Origin: an uncultured Chloroflexota bacterium
GTDB taxonomy: Bacteria; Chloroflexota; Anaerolineae; Anaerolineales; Anaerolineaceae
Direction: 5' to 3'
NCBI GenBank assembly: GCA_902791025.1
Contig: CADATZ010000006.1
Coordinates: 95,692 to 159,691 of the forward strand
DNA length: 64,000 nucleotides
Positions 8,280 through 15,838 of the stretch are shown piece by piece. The notes beneath the pieces are model-generated. The model was not told where the DNA came from and did no database searches. It saw only the letters and a list, made by a program, of their open reading frames with translations. Position 1 is the first letter of the stretch, and the number at the start of each line of letters is the position of its first letter. The position numbers and the translations under genes are program-made.

Positions 8280-9200
8280 TTATAGTCCGTCGTAGTAAAA
8301 ATCATCTGCCGGAAGGGCTCCGCCGAATTGGCTCAGGTCAATATTGGCAGTAGCTTCGACCTGTTCCTTTGCCTCGAATGCGTTTACGTAACGGATGGCA
8401 CAGTTCGGAATGGCGGTCATGGCGACCTTCACGTTCGGCAGGATCTCCAATTTCACGGCTGCATCAGCTACGATCTCGAGATCGTTCTGAACCAGATTGC
8501 AGGAGGCATATGCTTTCAGCAGAAAGTCTGCCACCGCTTCTTTCTGGTTGGCTGCTGTATCCGGATTGATGAAAAGCCCTGCCTGGGTATAACCATCGAG
8601 TCCGTTGGCTTTCTTCAGCAGATCATTGACCGCGTAGGCGGTGATGGCTTCATTCTTCATTTTTGCGGCTGTCAGAGCCGGTTCGGCGGTGACGACAATG
8701 GCGTTTTCATCGGTGAGCAGCAGACTCTGGGTGTTGGCAGCACCGGCAAGGTATTCCACGGAGGCAGGTTCCAGACCGTTTTCCGCAAGGGCGTAGAGAA
8801 CGACGGAAGCGTTGATGGTGTTTTCACCGAAAAGGGTGATGGCTGCGCCGTTGATATCTTCCAGCGTAAAATCAGCTTTCTGGGAGGCAATATAGAGGTT
8901 GCCCCAGGTGACGACGGCTGCCAGTTTGTAGTCGGATTTCCCGGCTTTGAAAAGCTTCGCCCCGGCATTGATGGGAGCAATGATGAAATCCGCGGTTTTG
9001 TTGGCAAATTCAGCGGCGATGGTGTCGGCGGCAACGAAGGTGTAGTCTTCGGGATTTTCAACAGCCATTGCGGCGACAGCCAGAGCCGGAGCGCCGTTCG
9101 GCGCCGAAAGTTTAACTGTGTAAGATTCGTCAGCCGATACCGGCGCCAATGCGCAGAGCATTAGTACAAAAACTGTGACGAAGAGCATTAATTTTTTCAT
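8280..9200 (-). CDS. ABC transporter substrate-binding protein, NitT/TauT type
   Basis: A 306-residue exported binding protein. The start at 9200 is chosen because AAGGAG lies upstream and it opens a signal peptide (MKKLMLFVTVFVLMLCALAP, then VSA). The longer in-frame start at 9245 would lack a good ribosome site. The mature protein begins with a periplasmic-binding fold (YTVKLSAPNGAPALAVAAMA). It resembles NMT1/SsuA-like proteins, but the ligand cannot be named. It is the first gene of a two-gene unit with the permease. Confidence 0.85.
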   Translation of the reverse strand: MKKLMLFVTVFVLMLCALAPVSADESYTVKLSAPNGAPALAVAAMAVENPEDYTFVAADTIAAEFANKTADFIIAPINAGAKLFKAGKSDYKLAAVVTWGNLYIASQKADFTLEDINGAAITLFGENTINASVVLYALAENGLEPASVEYLAGAANTQSLLLTDENAIVVTAEPALTAAKMKNEAITAYAVNDLLKKANGLDGYTQAGLFINPDTAANQKEAVADFLLKAYASCNLVQNDLEIVADAAVKLEILPNVKVAMTAIPNCAIRYVNAFEAKEQVEATANIDLSQFGGALPADDFYYDGL

Positions 9201-9236
9201 GAATTTTTTTTCTCCTTGAGTATTCCCAAAAGGGAT

Positions 9237-9291
9237 GATCGGCACATACCTGATGTTTTGTGTTGGTTATTCCTTTCGTGTATGTGCGATC
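9237..9291 (-). promoter_or_regulatory. Leader or operator dyad of the ABC unit
   Basis: A 12-bp inverted repeat with one bulged base (9237-9249 with 9280-9291) overlaps the likely transcription start and early leader of the binding-protein gene. A second small hairpin (CCC-TTTT-GGG on the coding strand) follows at about 9225-9234. It could be an operator or a structured leader; no known riboswitch class was recognised. Confidence 0.45.
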
Positions 9292-9293
9292 TT

Positions 9294-9299
9294 ATTATA
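9294..9299 (-). promoter_or_regulatory. -10 element of the ABC unit promoter
   Basis: TATAAT on the minus strand, about 95 bases before the binding-protein start. The -35 region is not a good consensus match, which fits an activator-dependent promoter. Confidence 0.55.
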
Positions 9300-9318
9300 C
9301 TCTGTGGATAAAAAAAAC

Positions 9319-9336
9319 ATGTTGTAATTACAACAT
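9319..9336. promoter_or_regulatory. Perfect 18-bp palindrome, likely operator
   Basis: ATGTTGTAA and its complement meet without a spacer, at the -35 side of the minus-strand TATAAT at 9294-9299. This is a typical dimeric regulator site. No regulator gene is adjacent. Confidence 0.65.
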
Positions 9337-9520
9337 TTAGTTTTTGTTGTGACAGTTGGTTATCATTCAAGAGGCTGTCAAATTTGCTGTGACGCAACAG
9401 GTAATGGGTCCGGTGCTCTGCCCAGGACGTATATAGAAATAAGAGGTAATCATCATGATATTTTTGAATCTTGATTTTTCTTGAAAATGAACATATATTA
9501 TAATAATGATTGGAGTTGTT

Positions 9521-10348
9521 ATGTATCAGCTTGAAAGTGAATTGGAAATTGCATCTATGTCGAAATCAAATCAAAAGCAAAAAGCTCTAAAAATCATCGC
9601 TGAATTCAGGATGTTTGATGATACATTTATGTCAGCTGTGTTTGACAAACGAATAGCCGAAACTCAATTCTTGATTCAAACTATACTTGGGCGTGACGAT
9701 ATTACTGTCATATCTTCAAAAGCTCAATATACGATTCACAACATATATGGAAGAGAGACAAGGCTTGATATCCTTGCAAAGGATAAAGATGGACGAATTT
9801 ATCATTTTGAAGTTCAGAGGAATCTTTCCGGAGCATCTACCCGAAGAGCTCGATTTACCGGTGCGTTAGTTGATATTGGACTTTTAAAAAAGGGACAGCC
9901 TTTTCATGAATTGCCTGAACGATATACGATTTTCATTACCCAGAGAGATAAATTTGGAAAGGGATTGCCAGTTTATCATGCAGAATATAAAATAACGGAA
10001 TTGGACAATGAACCACTTGGAGATGGAAGCTATATTTTTTATGTAAATGGCGAATTTCGTAACACGGATATTCCTATTGGTCAGCTAATGCATGATTTTT
10101 CTTGTGTAAATTCGGATGATATCATAAATCCGTTACTGCGGGAACGTGTAAAATATTTGAAAGAAACGGATGGAGGCCGCGAAAAAATGTGTGAACTTAT
10201 GGAGAACTGGATCAATGAAGAAAAAATTGAACTTGCAAAAAAGGCCTTGGCTAAAGGAGATTTGACAATCGAGCAAATTGCTGATGTGCTTGAGCTTCCA
10301 CAGGCATTTGTTCAGGAACTGGCTGAAGCCCAAACTGTATATGCCTGA
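9521..10348 (+). CDS. PD-(D/E)XK nuclease family protein (Rpn / putative transposase type)
   Basis: A 275-residue protein of the Rpn-like family related to recombination-promoting nucleases. The catalytic pattern is visible as D83 (RLDILAKD) and E97-V-Q99 (HFEVQR). The C-terminal 40 residues form a helix-turn-helix-like end (LTIEQIADVLELPQAFVQEL). The start at 9521 is preceded by TTGGAG; another in-frame ATG 15 bases earlier has no such site. The family is abundant and often horizontally spread. A damaged relative lies at 14728-15396. Confidence 0.85.
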   Translation: MYQLESELEIASMSKSNQKQKALKIIAEFRMFDDTFMSAVFDKRIAETQFLIQTILGRDDITVISSKAQYTIHNIYGRETRLDILAKDKDGRIYHFEVQRNLSGASTRRARFTGALVDIGLLKKGQPFHELPERYTIFITQRDKFGKGLPVYHAEYKITELDNEPLGDGSYIFYVNGEFRNTDIPIGQLMHDFSCVNSDDIINPLLRERVKYLKETDGGREKMCELMENWINEEKIELAKKALAKGDLTIEQIADVLELPQAFVQELAEAQTVYA

Positions 10349-10489
10349 AAAATGAAACAGGAACAAAGAAATGGTTTGATAAAAAGCCAAGTTAATTGTT
10401 CAGAACAATCAGTCTCGCAGCACGGATATCGGTTACCTGTTGCAGCGAAGGTCTGCACAGGGCATTCGTGCTGCGTTCTGTATAGTTTT

Positions 10490-10735
10490 CTACAACCTGT
10501 TTACGAAGCGCTGCAGGAGCTGCAGGATCAGCATCAAAATGATCGGGCTGAGGTCAAAGATGCCGATGCTAGGCATAAATCTCCGAATCGGGTCAAGAAA
10601 CTGGTTCATGAATCCATCCACCCATCTTCGCAGGGGGAAATCCGGCGGTACGAACCAGGACATTACGCAGTAAAACAGCAGCAATGACGAAAGCGCATTG
10701 ATCACTAACGAAAGAAAAATCTTCAAAAATCCCAT
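10490..10735 (-). CDS. yggT: YggT family membrane protein
   Basis: An 81-residue protein with two membrane segments (about 4-26 and 62-80) and the family block VPPDFPLRRWVDGFMNQFLDPIRRFMP between them. YggT proteins commonly sit with yggS in division-gene neighbourhoods; their molecular role is unclear. Here yggT follows yggS at a distance of 120 bases, interrupted by a REP-like element and a heptamer array. Confidence 0.88.
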   Translation of the reverse strand: MGFLKIFLSLVINALSSLLLFYCVMSWFVPPDFPLRRWVDGFMNQFLDPIRRFMPSIGIFDLSPIILMLILQLLQRFVNRL

Positions 10736-10757
10736 TTTTACCCTTTACTGTGGTTGT

Positions 10758-10840
10758 TCAGAATCAGGTGGCGCACATGAGGACAGGCACGCCAGTGTCA
10801 GCTTCGTGACACAGGATGCCAGACCCCATGTGCTCCGTTT
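10758..10840. repeat. REP-like palindromic element, copy 1
   Basis: An imperfect hairpin between yggS and yggT. The outer arms are GCGCACATGAGG (from 10771) and CCCCATGTGCTCCG (to 10837). An inner perfect 6-bp hairpin at 10795-10812 has a GCTTCG loop. The reverse complement matches copy 2 at 44952-45042, including the outer arms, the TGCCTGTCC block and the flanking TTCTGAACA. The layout resembles REP elements mobilised by TnpA-REP transposases; no such transposase is in the window. Confidence 0.8.
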
Positions 10841-10848
10841 CGAATAGC

Positions 10849-10883
10849 TTTTCAACTTTCAACTACTAACTTCTAACTTCTTA
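10849..10883 (-). repeat. Degenerate heptamer array at the yggS stop
   Basis: Five 7-bp units, read on the minus strand as variants of GAAGTTA. The array supplies the last codons (KKLEVSS) and the TGA stop of yggS. Confidence 0.8.
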
Positions 10884-11605
10884 CCTGAATAGTCTCTCGG
10901 ACCCACCAGCGCGGTGCCGATGCGGATAATCGTGGCACCTTCCTCAACAGCTGCGGTGTAGTCCGAGCTGGTTCCCATGGAAAGTTCAGTGATGTGGGCT
11001 CCGCAGTAGTGGTTCAGATATTCCGCGATTTTTCTGGTGCGGATGAAATATTTGCGGTTGATTTCGGCCTCTTCCGCATAAGGCGGCAGGATCATCAGTC
11101 CTTTTACATCCAGATGCGGCATTTGGGAGATCTTCTCAAAATCCTCAAGAAAATTATCGGGAACGGATTCATCTGTGAAGTGCCAGCCGCTCTTGGAATC
11201 TTCATTGCCGACATTACATTCGATCATGACAGGCATGTTCCGATTCCGTTCTGTGCAGAGCGTCTCTAACTTTTCCGCGATTTCCAGCCTGTCCAGAGAA
11301 TGGAATTCATCAAACAGGTCAGCCACGATCTTTGCCTTGCGGCTCTGCAAGTGGCCGATCATTGCCAATCGTGCTGCAGGGTCTGCCCGGAACGCATCGA
11401 TCTTTCCGGCAGTTTCATCCGGATAGTTCTCACCGAAACAGCGGATACCGGCTTCAAGCAAATTGCTTACGACTGCTGCCGGCTTTGTTTTGGTCACAGC
11501 CATCAGCGTCACATCCGAGCTGTTCCGTCCGGACCGCGCCGCCGCGGCTTCGATATTTTTCTGTATCGTTTCAATATTTTTTTTGATTACAGCTAATTCA
11601 ATCAT
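10859..11605 (-). CDS. yggS: YggS family pyridoxal-phosphate-binding protein
   Basis: A 248-residue cytoplasmic PLP-homeostasis protein of the PLPBP/YggS family. The PLP lysine is K39 in MAVTKTKP, and the end of the barrel shows MGTSSDYTAAVEEGATIIRIG, which binds the phosphate. The family normally ends soon after the GPRDY-type motif. Here seven extra residues and the stop come from a heptamer repeat array, so the natural terminus has been replaced. It sits downstream of pgeF, a common neighbour. Confidence 0.93.
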   Translation of the reverse strand: MIELAVIKKNIETIQKNIEAAAARSGRNSSDVTLMAVTKTKPAAVVSNLLEAGIRCFGENYPDETAGKIDAFRADPAARLAMIGHLQSRKAKIVADLFDEFHSLDRLEIAEKLETLCTERNRNMPVMIECNVGNEDSKSGWHFTDESVPDNFLEDFEKISQMPHLDVKGLMILPPYAEEAEINRKYFIRTRKIAEYLNHYCGAHITELSMGTSSDYTAAVEEGATIIRIGTALVGPRDYSGKKLEVSS

Positions 11606-11643
11606 AATACGACTCGGGAAAAAGTCGGCCAGACCAACTCATC

Positions 11644-11678
11644 TCCCCTAACTCCTAATCCCTAATACCTAATACCTA
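11644..11678 (-). repeat. Degenerate heptamer array at the pgeF stop
   Basis: Five 7-bp units, on the minus strand variants of GGTATTA and GGGATTA. The TAG stop of pgeF at 11676-11678 is part of the last unit. Confidence 0.82.
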
Positions 11679-12461
11679 TCTCAGTGTTATCAGTACCCCG
11701 TAGCGTCCGGATTTTCCATGGTCGCCGCGGTGGGAGAACCATTCATCCTTATGACAGACGGTGCAGATCTCTGCTGTTTCGATCTTTCGAACGCCTTGCT
11801 CTTCGAGCAGCATTCGGTTCGCCTTCCAGAGGTCCAGCCGGATGCGGTTTTCGCTCAGATCGCAAATTTCCTGGTAACGGTTCCCGAATGCGCTCCGGAA
11901 TTTCCCGGCAACATCCTCTTTGACTTCAAAATGATCCGGTCCGATGGAAGGACCGATCCCGGCGAGCACGTCTTTCGGATCCGTTCCGTAAAGTTTACGC
12001 ATATTCTTCAGCGTGATCGCGCCAATGTTGTCCAAAGTCCCCGGCCAGCCTGCATGGCAGATGCCGATTGCCCTGTTGATCGGGTCATAAAAAATGATCG
12101 GACAGCAGTCGGCAAAGCGCTGAACCAGCGTGACTTCCGGCCGGTCTGTGATCAGCCCATCTGCCCGCAGCGGATATTTCACGGAAGGGCTTCGCGGAAC
12201 ATCTGCCGCGATGACCGTTTTGCAATGATACTGCCATCCGTCATAACGGGTCTTCAGGTCCAGATCGAAGACGTCAAACATACGCCTGAGGTTCTCCAGC
12301 ACATTCTCAGCAGTATCACCGACTGTTGTTGCCATGTTCAGAGAATCAAACGGCTTTGGACTGACCCCGCCGAGACGGGTGAAAAAACCATGCGTGATCC
12401 CCGCCTCGCAAAAGGATTCGAATTGATAATATTTCAGTCCGTTTTTCTCATTGAAGATCAT
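11676..12461 (-). CDS. pgeF: Peptidoglycan editing factor PgeF (laccase-domain, YfiH family)
   Basis: A 261-residue protein of the multicopper-oxidase-like YfiH family. The metal-site blocks are present: HGFFTRLGGVS near the start, FADCCPIIFYDP and CHAGWPG in the middle. Family members are reported to remove wrongly incorporated residues from peptidoglycan precursors or to oxidise phenolics. AAGGAG precedes the ATG. The start overlaps the end of the upstream DUF2085 gene by 14 bases, indicating translational coupling. Together with the L,D-transpeptidase upstream, this supports a cell-wall role. Confidence 0.9.
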   Translation of the reverse strand: MIFNEKNGLKYYQFESFCEAGITHGFFTRLGGVSPKPFDSLNMATTVGDTAENVLENLRRMFDVFDLDLKTRYDGWQYHCKTVIAADVPRSPSVKYPLRADGLITDRPEVTLVQRFADCCPIIFYDPINRAIGICHAGWPGTLDNIGAITLKNMRKLYGTDPKDVLAGIGPSIGPDHFEVKEDVAGKFRSAFGNRYQEICDLSENRIRLDLWKANRMLLEEQGVRKIETAEICTVCHKDEWFSHRGDHGKSGRYGVLITLR

Positions 12462-13089
12462 CTTTTTCTCCTTCTCTCAGCGAGGCTTCCAGTATCGGCA
12501 GCAGGAACCAGCAAAGGAAAAACCCAAACAGAGCACCGGTCACTGTCCGCAGGAGCGGTGTGCTTTCCCGGAAAGGAATAACCGGTATCAGCTGACTCAG
12601 CAGCTGCGTCCCTCCATCCAGGCCGATCGGTAAAACGCCAAAGATCAGCCAGTATTTCCAGTGGATGCGGCGGATTTGATTCCTGCTTAGGAAGAATATT
12701 AACGCAAAAATGGCCATTGCGCCATAAATTGCTGTATCCCGCTGGCAAATTGCCATTTTATAGCCCATGTGCGGTGTTCCGTAAAAAGAGCGCGCATCGA
12801 CTTCATTCATATTGAGTCCGGAGGCTTCCGCAAAGGTGCGCATTGTGGAACCTTCTGAAGCGATGAGCGGATAGTAAGGTTGTTCTCCTTTCAGAAACCA
12901 GGATCGCCATGGATACTGGTGACAGAGAAAATGGAATCCGCGGTAAATAAATTTGGCAGTGCTATCCTTTCCGTTTGACATCAACATTGCGGGAAGTGCT
13001 GACATCCAGATGTAAAAAATAAAAACAAACGCGAATAGCAAAGCGTATCCGCGTCGTATCAGTCCTTTTAAACCTTCGGACCTGCCCAT
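12448..13089 (-). CDS. DUF2085 family integral membrane protein
   Basis: About 213 residues with five hydrophobic segments. It carries the family signatures FHFLCHQYPWRSWF and KMAICQRDTAIYGA, whose conserved His and Cys suggest a metal or redox site. The ATG at 13089 is used; an upstream GTG directly adjoins it. The gene begins 4 bases after the transpeptidase stop and overlaps pgeF. Its function is unknown. Confidence 0.82.
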   Translation of the reverse strand: MGRSEGLKGLIRRGYALLFAFVFIFYIWMSALPAMLMSNGKDSTAKFIYRGFHFLCHQYPWRSWFLKGEQPYYPLIASEGSTMRTFAEASGLNMNEVDARSFYGTPHMGYKMAICQRDTAIYGAMAIFALIFFLSRNQIRRIHWKYWLIFGVLPIGLDGGTQLLSQLIPVIPFRESTPLLRTVTGALFGFFLCWFLLPILEASLREGEKDDLQ

Positions 13090-13093
13090 CACA

Positions 13094-14227
13094 TCAGTTT
13101 ACAACCTCGACTTTGGTACCCTGCAAACCGGCAGCGACGATATCAATATCGCCCGGATCCAGTGGAACGTAAGGATTGGTCCAGCGGTAGATCCATTTCG
13201 CGTCCTCATTACGGCAATTGATGCAGCCGTGGGAACGGGCAACGCCGAAACTCGCATGCCAGAATACCCCATGAATCGCCGCGCCGCCGGTAGCGAACAT
13301 GAAATTCCAGGGTACGCCCGGAGTGTCCCAGCCGCCGCCGGTCATGGCGCCGGCCATGTGCAGCGAAATCAGCTTCCGATGTGGGGAATGATTTCCGGTA
13401 GGTGTGGCATAATTATCCGTTACCTGTCCGTCATCGCCGTAAACCCGTCCGGAGGACATACGGCAGAAGTACACCTCGTCCTTGCCCTCAAAACAGGTCA
13501 AAGTCTGATAGGTGAGGTTGGCGAGGATCCGTTTTTCTTCGGCGTCCGGATGGATCTGGGAGACATCTTCCTCCCGGATTCGGCGGAAACCGCGTCCATC
13601 TGCATAGACCAGGTCGCCGTAGGTTCCGTAAAGTTCGTTTACGCGGTAAAGTACGGTGCCATCGTAGCTGGTGCGGATATCATCGATCCAGAACACTTGA
13701 CCGTAATATGCCCGCGGGTTGTGGCTGTAAATCTGCTGATACCAGGGGGAGATCGGATCCTTATCGAAGCTCAGGCCCACATAAGGGACGGTAATTTCTG
13801 CCCAGAAGCCCTTGCCCATGCTGGTTTGCGGCAGTTCGGTTTCCAGTTCGTTCGGTTCGTTTTTGACTTCCTGGACATTCGGGGAAAAGGCGTAACCGTA
13901 AGGAGTTTCATACCAGGTCGCGATTGGCGTCCCGGCGGGAGCTGCACCGATGACTTCCCGATAGATGGGAAACAGGGCATCTTCATAGACGATGCGGACG
14001 ATTGGGGCATCCGCCGAGGGACGGGCGCGGAAGTTCAGAATACCACCGGAACAGTTCCTCCCCAGGAATTCCGCATCGGGGAAGTTGTCCAATGCGGCGG
14101 CACCGGCCAGATGGGTGCGTGCGATTTTCGCTTCCACATCTTTCGGAAGCAAAAGCAAACCGGCTGCGGCCGCGGTAGTTTTGAGGAAATCCCTGCGGGA
14201 CATTTTTCTCTCGGTAAAATTCTTCAT
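13094..14227 (-). CDS. Tat-exported L,D-transpeptidase (YkuD domain)
   Basis: A 377-residue protein. The start at 14227 is preferred because GGAAGA precedes it and because longer reading would overlap smpB by over 100 bases. A twin-arginine signal (SRRDFLKTTAAAAGLLLLP) opens the protein. A middle SH3-like segment (about residues 60-220) precedes the catalytic YkuD domain. Its motif is IHGVFWHASFGVARSHGCIN, with the nucleophilic Cys in SHGC. Such enzymes form 3-3 peptidoglycan cross-links or attach proteins to the wall. Tat export implies folding in the cytoplasm. Confidence 0.88.
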   Translation of the reverse strand: MKNFTERKMSRRDFLKTTAAAAGLLLLPKDVEAKIARTHLAGAAALDNFPDAEFLGRNCSGGILNFRARPSADAPIVRIVYEDALFPIYREVIGAAPAGTPIATWYETPYGYAFSPNVQEVKNEPNELETELPQTSMGKGFWAEITVPYVGLSFDKDPISPWYQQIYSHNPRAYYGQVFWIDDIRTSYDGTVLYRVNELYGTYGDLVYADGRGFRRIREEDVSQIHPDAEEKRILANLTYQTLTCFEGKDEVYFCRMSSGRVYGDDGQVTDNYATPTGNHSPHRKLISLHMAGAMTGGGWDTPGVPWNFMFATGGAAIHGVFWHASFGVARSHGCINCRNEDAKWIYRWTNPYVPLDPGDIDIVAAGLQGTKVEVVN

Positions 14228-14237
14228 TCTTCCATCT

Positions 14238-14678
14238 TCAATCTTCATTACTTCTGCGCTGGGCGTCGCGTTTTGCGATCGTTTCTCGTTTGTCATAAAG
14301 CTTTTTCCCTTTTGCCAGGCCGATCTCAACTTTGGCAAGGCCGTGTGTCAGATAGACGCGCAGCGGAATGACTGTCACGCCTTTCATGCGGACTTCATTC
14401 CAGATTTTGCGGATCTCACGCTTGTTCAGCAGCAGCCGGCGGTTCCGGGTGGGATTGTGGCCAAAGCGGCTTGCCGGGTCGTAAGGCGCGATGTGAGCCC
14501 CAACCAGCCAGGCTTGCTTTCCGTCCTCGATTTTCACATATGCTTCTCCGAGGCTCATCTGTCCTGCGCGTACAGATTTGATTTCACTGCCCATCAGGGA
14601 GATACCGGCTTCATAGCTTTCCAATATAAAATATTCAAACCGCGCTTTGCGGTTGGTAGCAACTATTTTTTCACTCAT
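14238..14678 (-). CDS. smpB: SsrA-binding protein SmpB
   Basis: A 146-residue tmRNA partner in ribosome rescue. The oligonucleotide-binding fold reads ATNRKARFEYFILESYEAGI, then GSEIKSVRAG, and the C-terminal tail is basic (AKGKKLYDKRETIAKRDAQR). The ATG at 14678 is chosen; a GTG lies two codons upstream. No Shine-Dalgarno sequence is seen. An extended -10 (TGCTAAAAT) ends only 7 bases before the ATG, so the mRNA may be almost leaderless. The tmRNA gene itself was not found here. Confidence 0.95.
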   Translation of the reverse strand: MSEKIVATNRKARFEYFILESYEAGISLMGSEIKSVRAGQMSLGEAYVKIEDGKQAWLVGAHIAPYDPASRFGHNPTRNRRLLLNKREIRKIWNEVRMKGVTVIPLRVYLTHGLAKVEIGLAKGKKLYDKRETIAKRDAQRRSNED

Positions 14679-14727
14679 ACACACTATTTTAGCACGATTA
14701 ATGAAGAAATCCTCATGACTCAGTAAT

Positions 14728-15396
14728 TTATGCCAATCGCATCTTCTCCAGGAATTCCTCGATACTCATACCGGCTTCTTCCGCTGCCTGATCAATGGTA
14801 ATGTAATTTTTTTTCGTAAGACCAATAAGGGTTTGAAACTGTCCATCTTCTATGCCCTGTTCGTGCCCCTGTTGAAGTCCCTGCTGAAGTCCCTGTTCGT
14901 GTCCCTGTTCAAAAACATATTCCATCTGTTGTTCTTTATCAAGATGTGCAAACATAATATCCGGTACCTCCTCTTTGATAAGGTAATTCTTCAAAACATC
15001 TCTGTCTCTGCAAATTCGAATTGTCTCAGTAACAGCCTTTTCTGTTTTCCCGTATAATTTTATCTGTTCATCAAATACCCGGGTGAAGCTGACATATTGG
15101 TTGATAATGTCTCCCTTCTTTCCGTCATAGATAATTTTTGCCTTGACGTCGACAAATATCAGGATTCGAATCAGAATGTTGATCGTCCAGACAGATTGTT
15201 TCTCTATGAGGATCATCAAACGGTTTCCTACAATGAATCCCAGATCATTTTCCTCGAAGCTTTTTAATTGTAAAAATTTATTGTAACATAATTTAAAGTA
15301 ACTGTTTAGAACTCGAAGTGATGCACAATGAAACAAGCGGTGGTTCCGCTCTGGATCAACGTGACGAATCCGCTGACATTGGCCATTGTGTTCCAT
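14728..15396 (-). pseudogene. Damaged PD-(D/E)XK nuclease family gene (Rpn/putative transposase type)
   Basis: A 223-codon frame with typical family pieces: FEENDLGFIVGNRLMILIEKQS, then VTETIRICRDRDVLKNYL and the EQG-rich tail (EQGHEQGLQQGLQQGHEQG). Intact relatives are about 300 residues. Here the stretch between the beta-strand IRILIF and VKAKIIYDGKKG appears to have lost about 60 residues in frame, including the usual F-x-VLYNG region. The first 30 residues do not look like the family and may be a shifted frame. It is best read as a decaying copy; a divergent but working protein cannot be excluded. Confidence 0.65.
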
Positions 15397-15691
15397 CCGG
15401 TAAAGGAGTGATTCGTATAGATAAAACGGCTATCGGCAACGGGCAGCGGTGCAATCGATTCCAGCCATCGATATAATAACCTGATAATTGAAATGTTTGT
15501 GAGGAATTATTCCAAACTCGATCAGTGTACATGGAACCGGTAATCTTTTTTATCGTGGGTGTCCCAGATATTCTTTGTTGAGAAAACTTATCTAATATTC
15601 TAAATATAATTAAATATTAATTCTTAAAAAATAATATATAATTAGAAAATAATAAATATTTACTTGACAAAATAGAAAATAGTGCTATTAT
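15397..15691. other. AT-rich intergenic DNA
   Basis: About 300 bases between the damaged nuclease gene and the heptamer arrays. The last 100 bases are nearly all A and T. No gene, RNA or confident promoter is seen. Some of it may be the lost start of the nuclease gene. Confidence 0.5.
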
Positions 15692-15750
15692 AGGAGATAG
15701 GAGATAGGAGATAGGAGATAGGAGATAGGAGATAGGAGATAGGAGATAGG
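15692..15750 (+). repeat. Perfect heptamer tandem repeat, unit AGGAGAT, 8.4 copies
   Basis: The most regular member of the heptamer family in the window and the purine-rich arm of a composite element. Every unit resembles a ribosome binding site (GGAG), yet no start codon follows. The homogeneity suggests recent expansion and possible length variation between strains. Confidence 0.95.
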
Positions 15751-15768
15751 GTTCCTTGCTCCATCTGG

Positions 15769-15817
15769 CCACTAACCACTAACCACTAACCACTGGTCAC
15801 TGACCACTGAACACTGA
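15769..15817 (-). repeat. Degenerate heptamer array, pyrimidine-rich arm
   Basis: Seven 7-bp units, CCACTAA drifting to CCACTGA and ACACTGA, facing the AGGAGAT array across 18 bases. It ends directly before the Shine-Dalgarno sequence of the next gene. Confidence 0.88.
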
Positions 15818-15838
15818 ATGAAAGGAGGTACGTGTCGA

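Noticed and set aside
9237..9291. Known riboswitch in the ABC leader
   Set aside because: A dyad is present, but no recognised riboswitch core was seen, and it overlaps the likely transcription start, so an operator is as likely.
10758..10840. Small RNA or tRNA-like gene
   Set aside because: It folds well, but a second copy with a target-site duplication shows it is a repeat element. No tRNA features are seen.
15692..15817. CRISPR-like array
   Set aside because: The units are 7 bp with no unique spacers and no cas genes are present.
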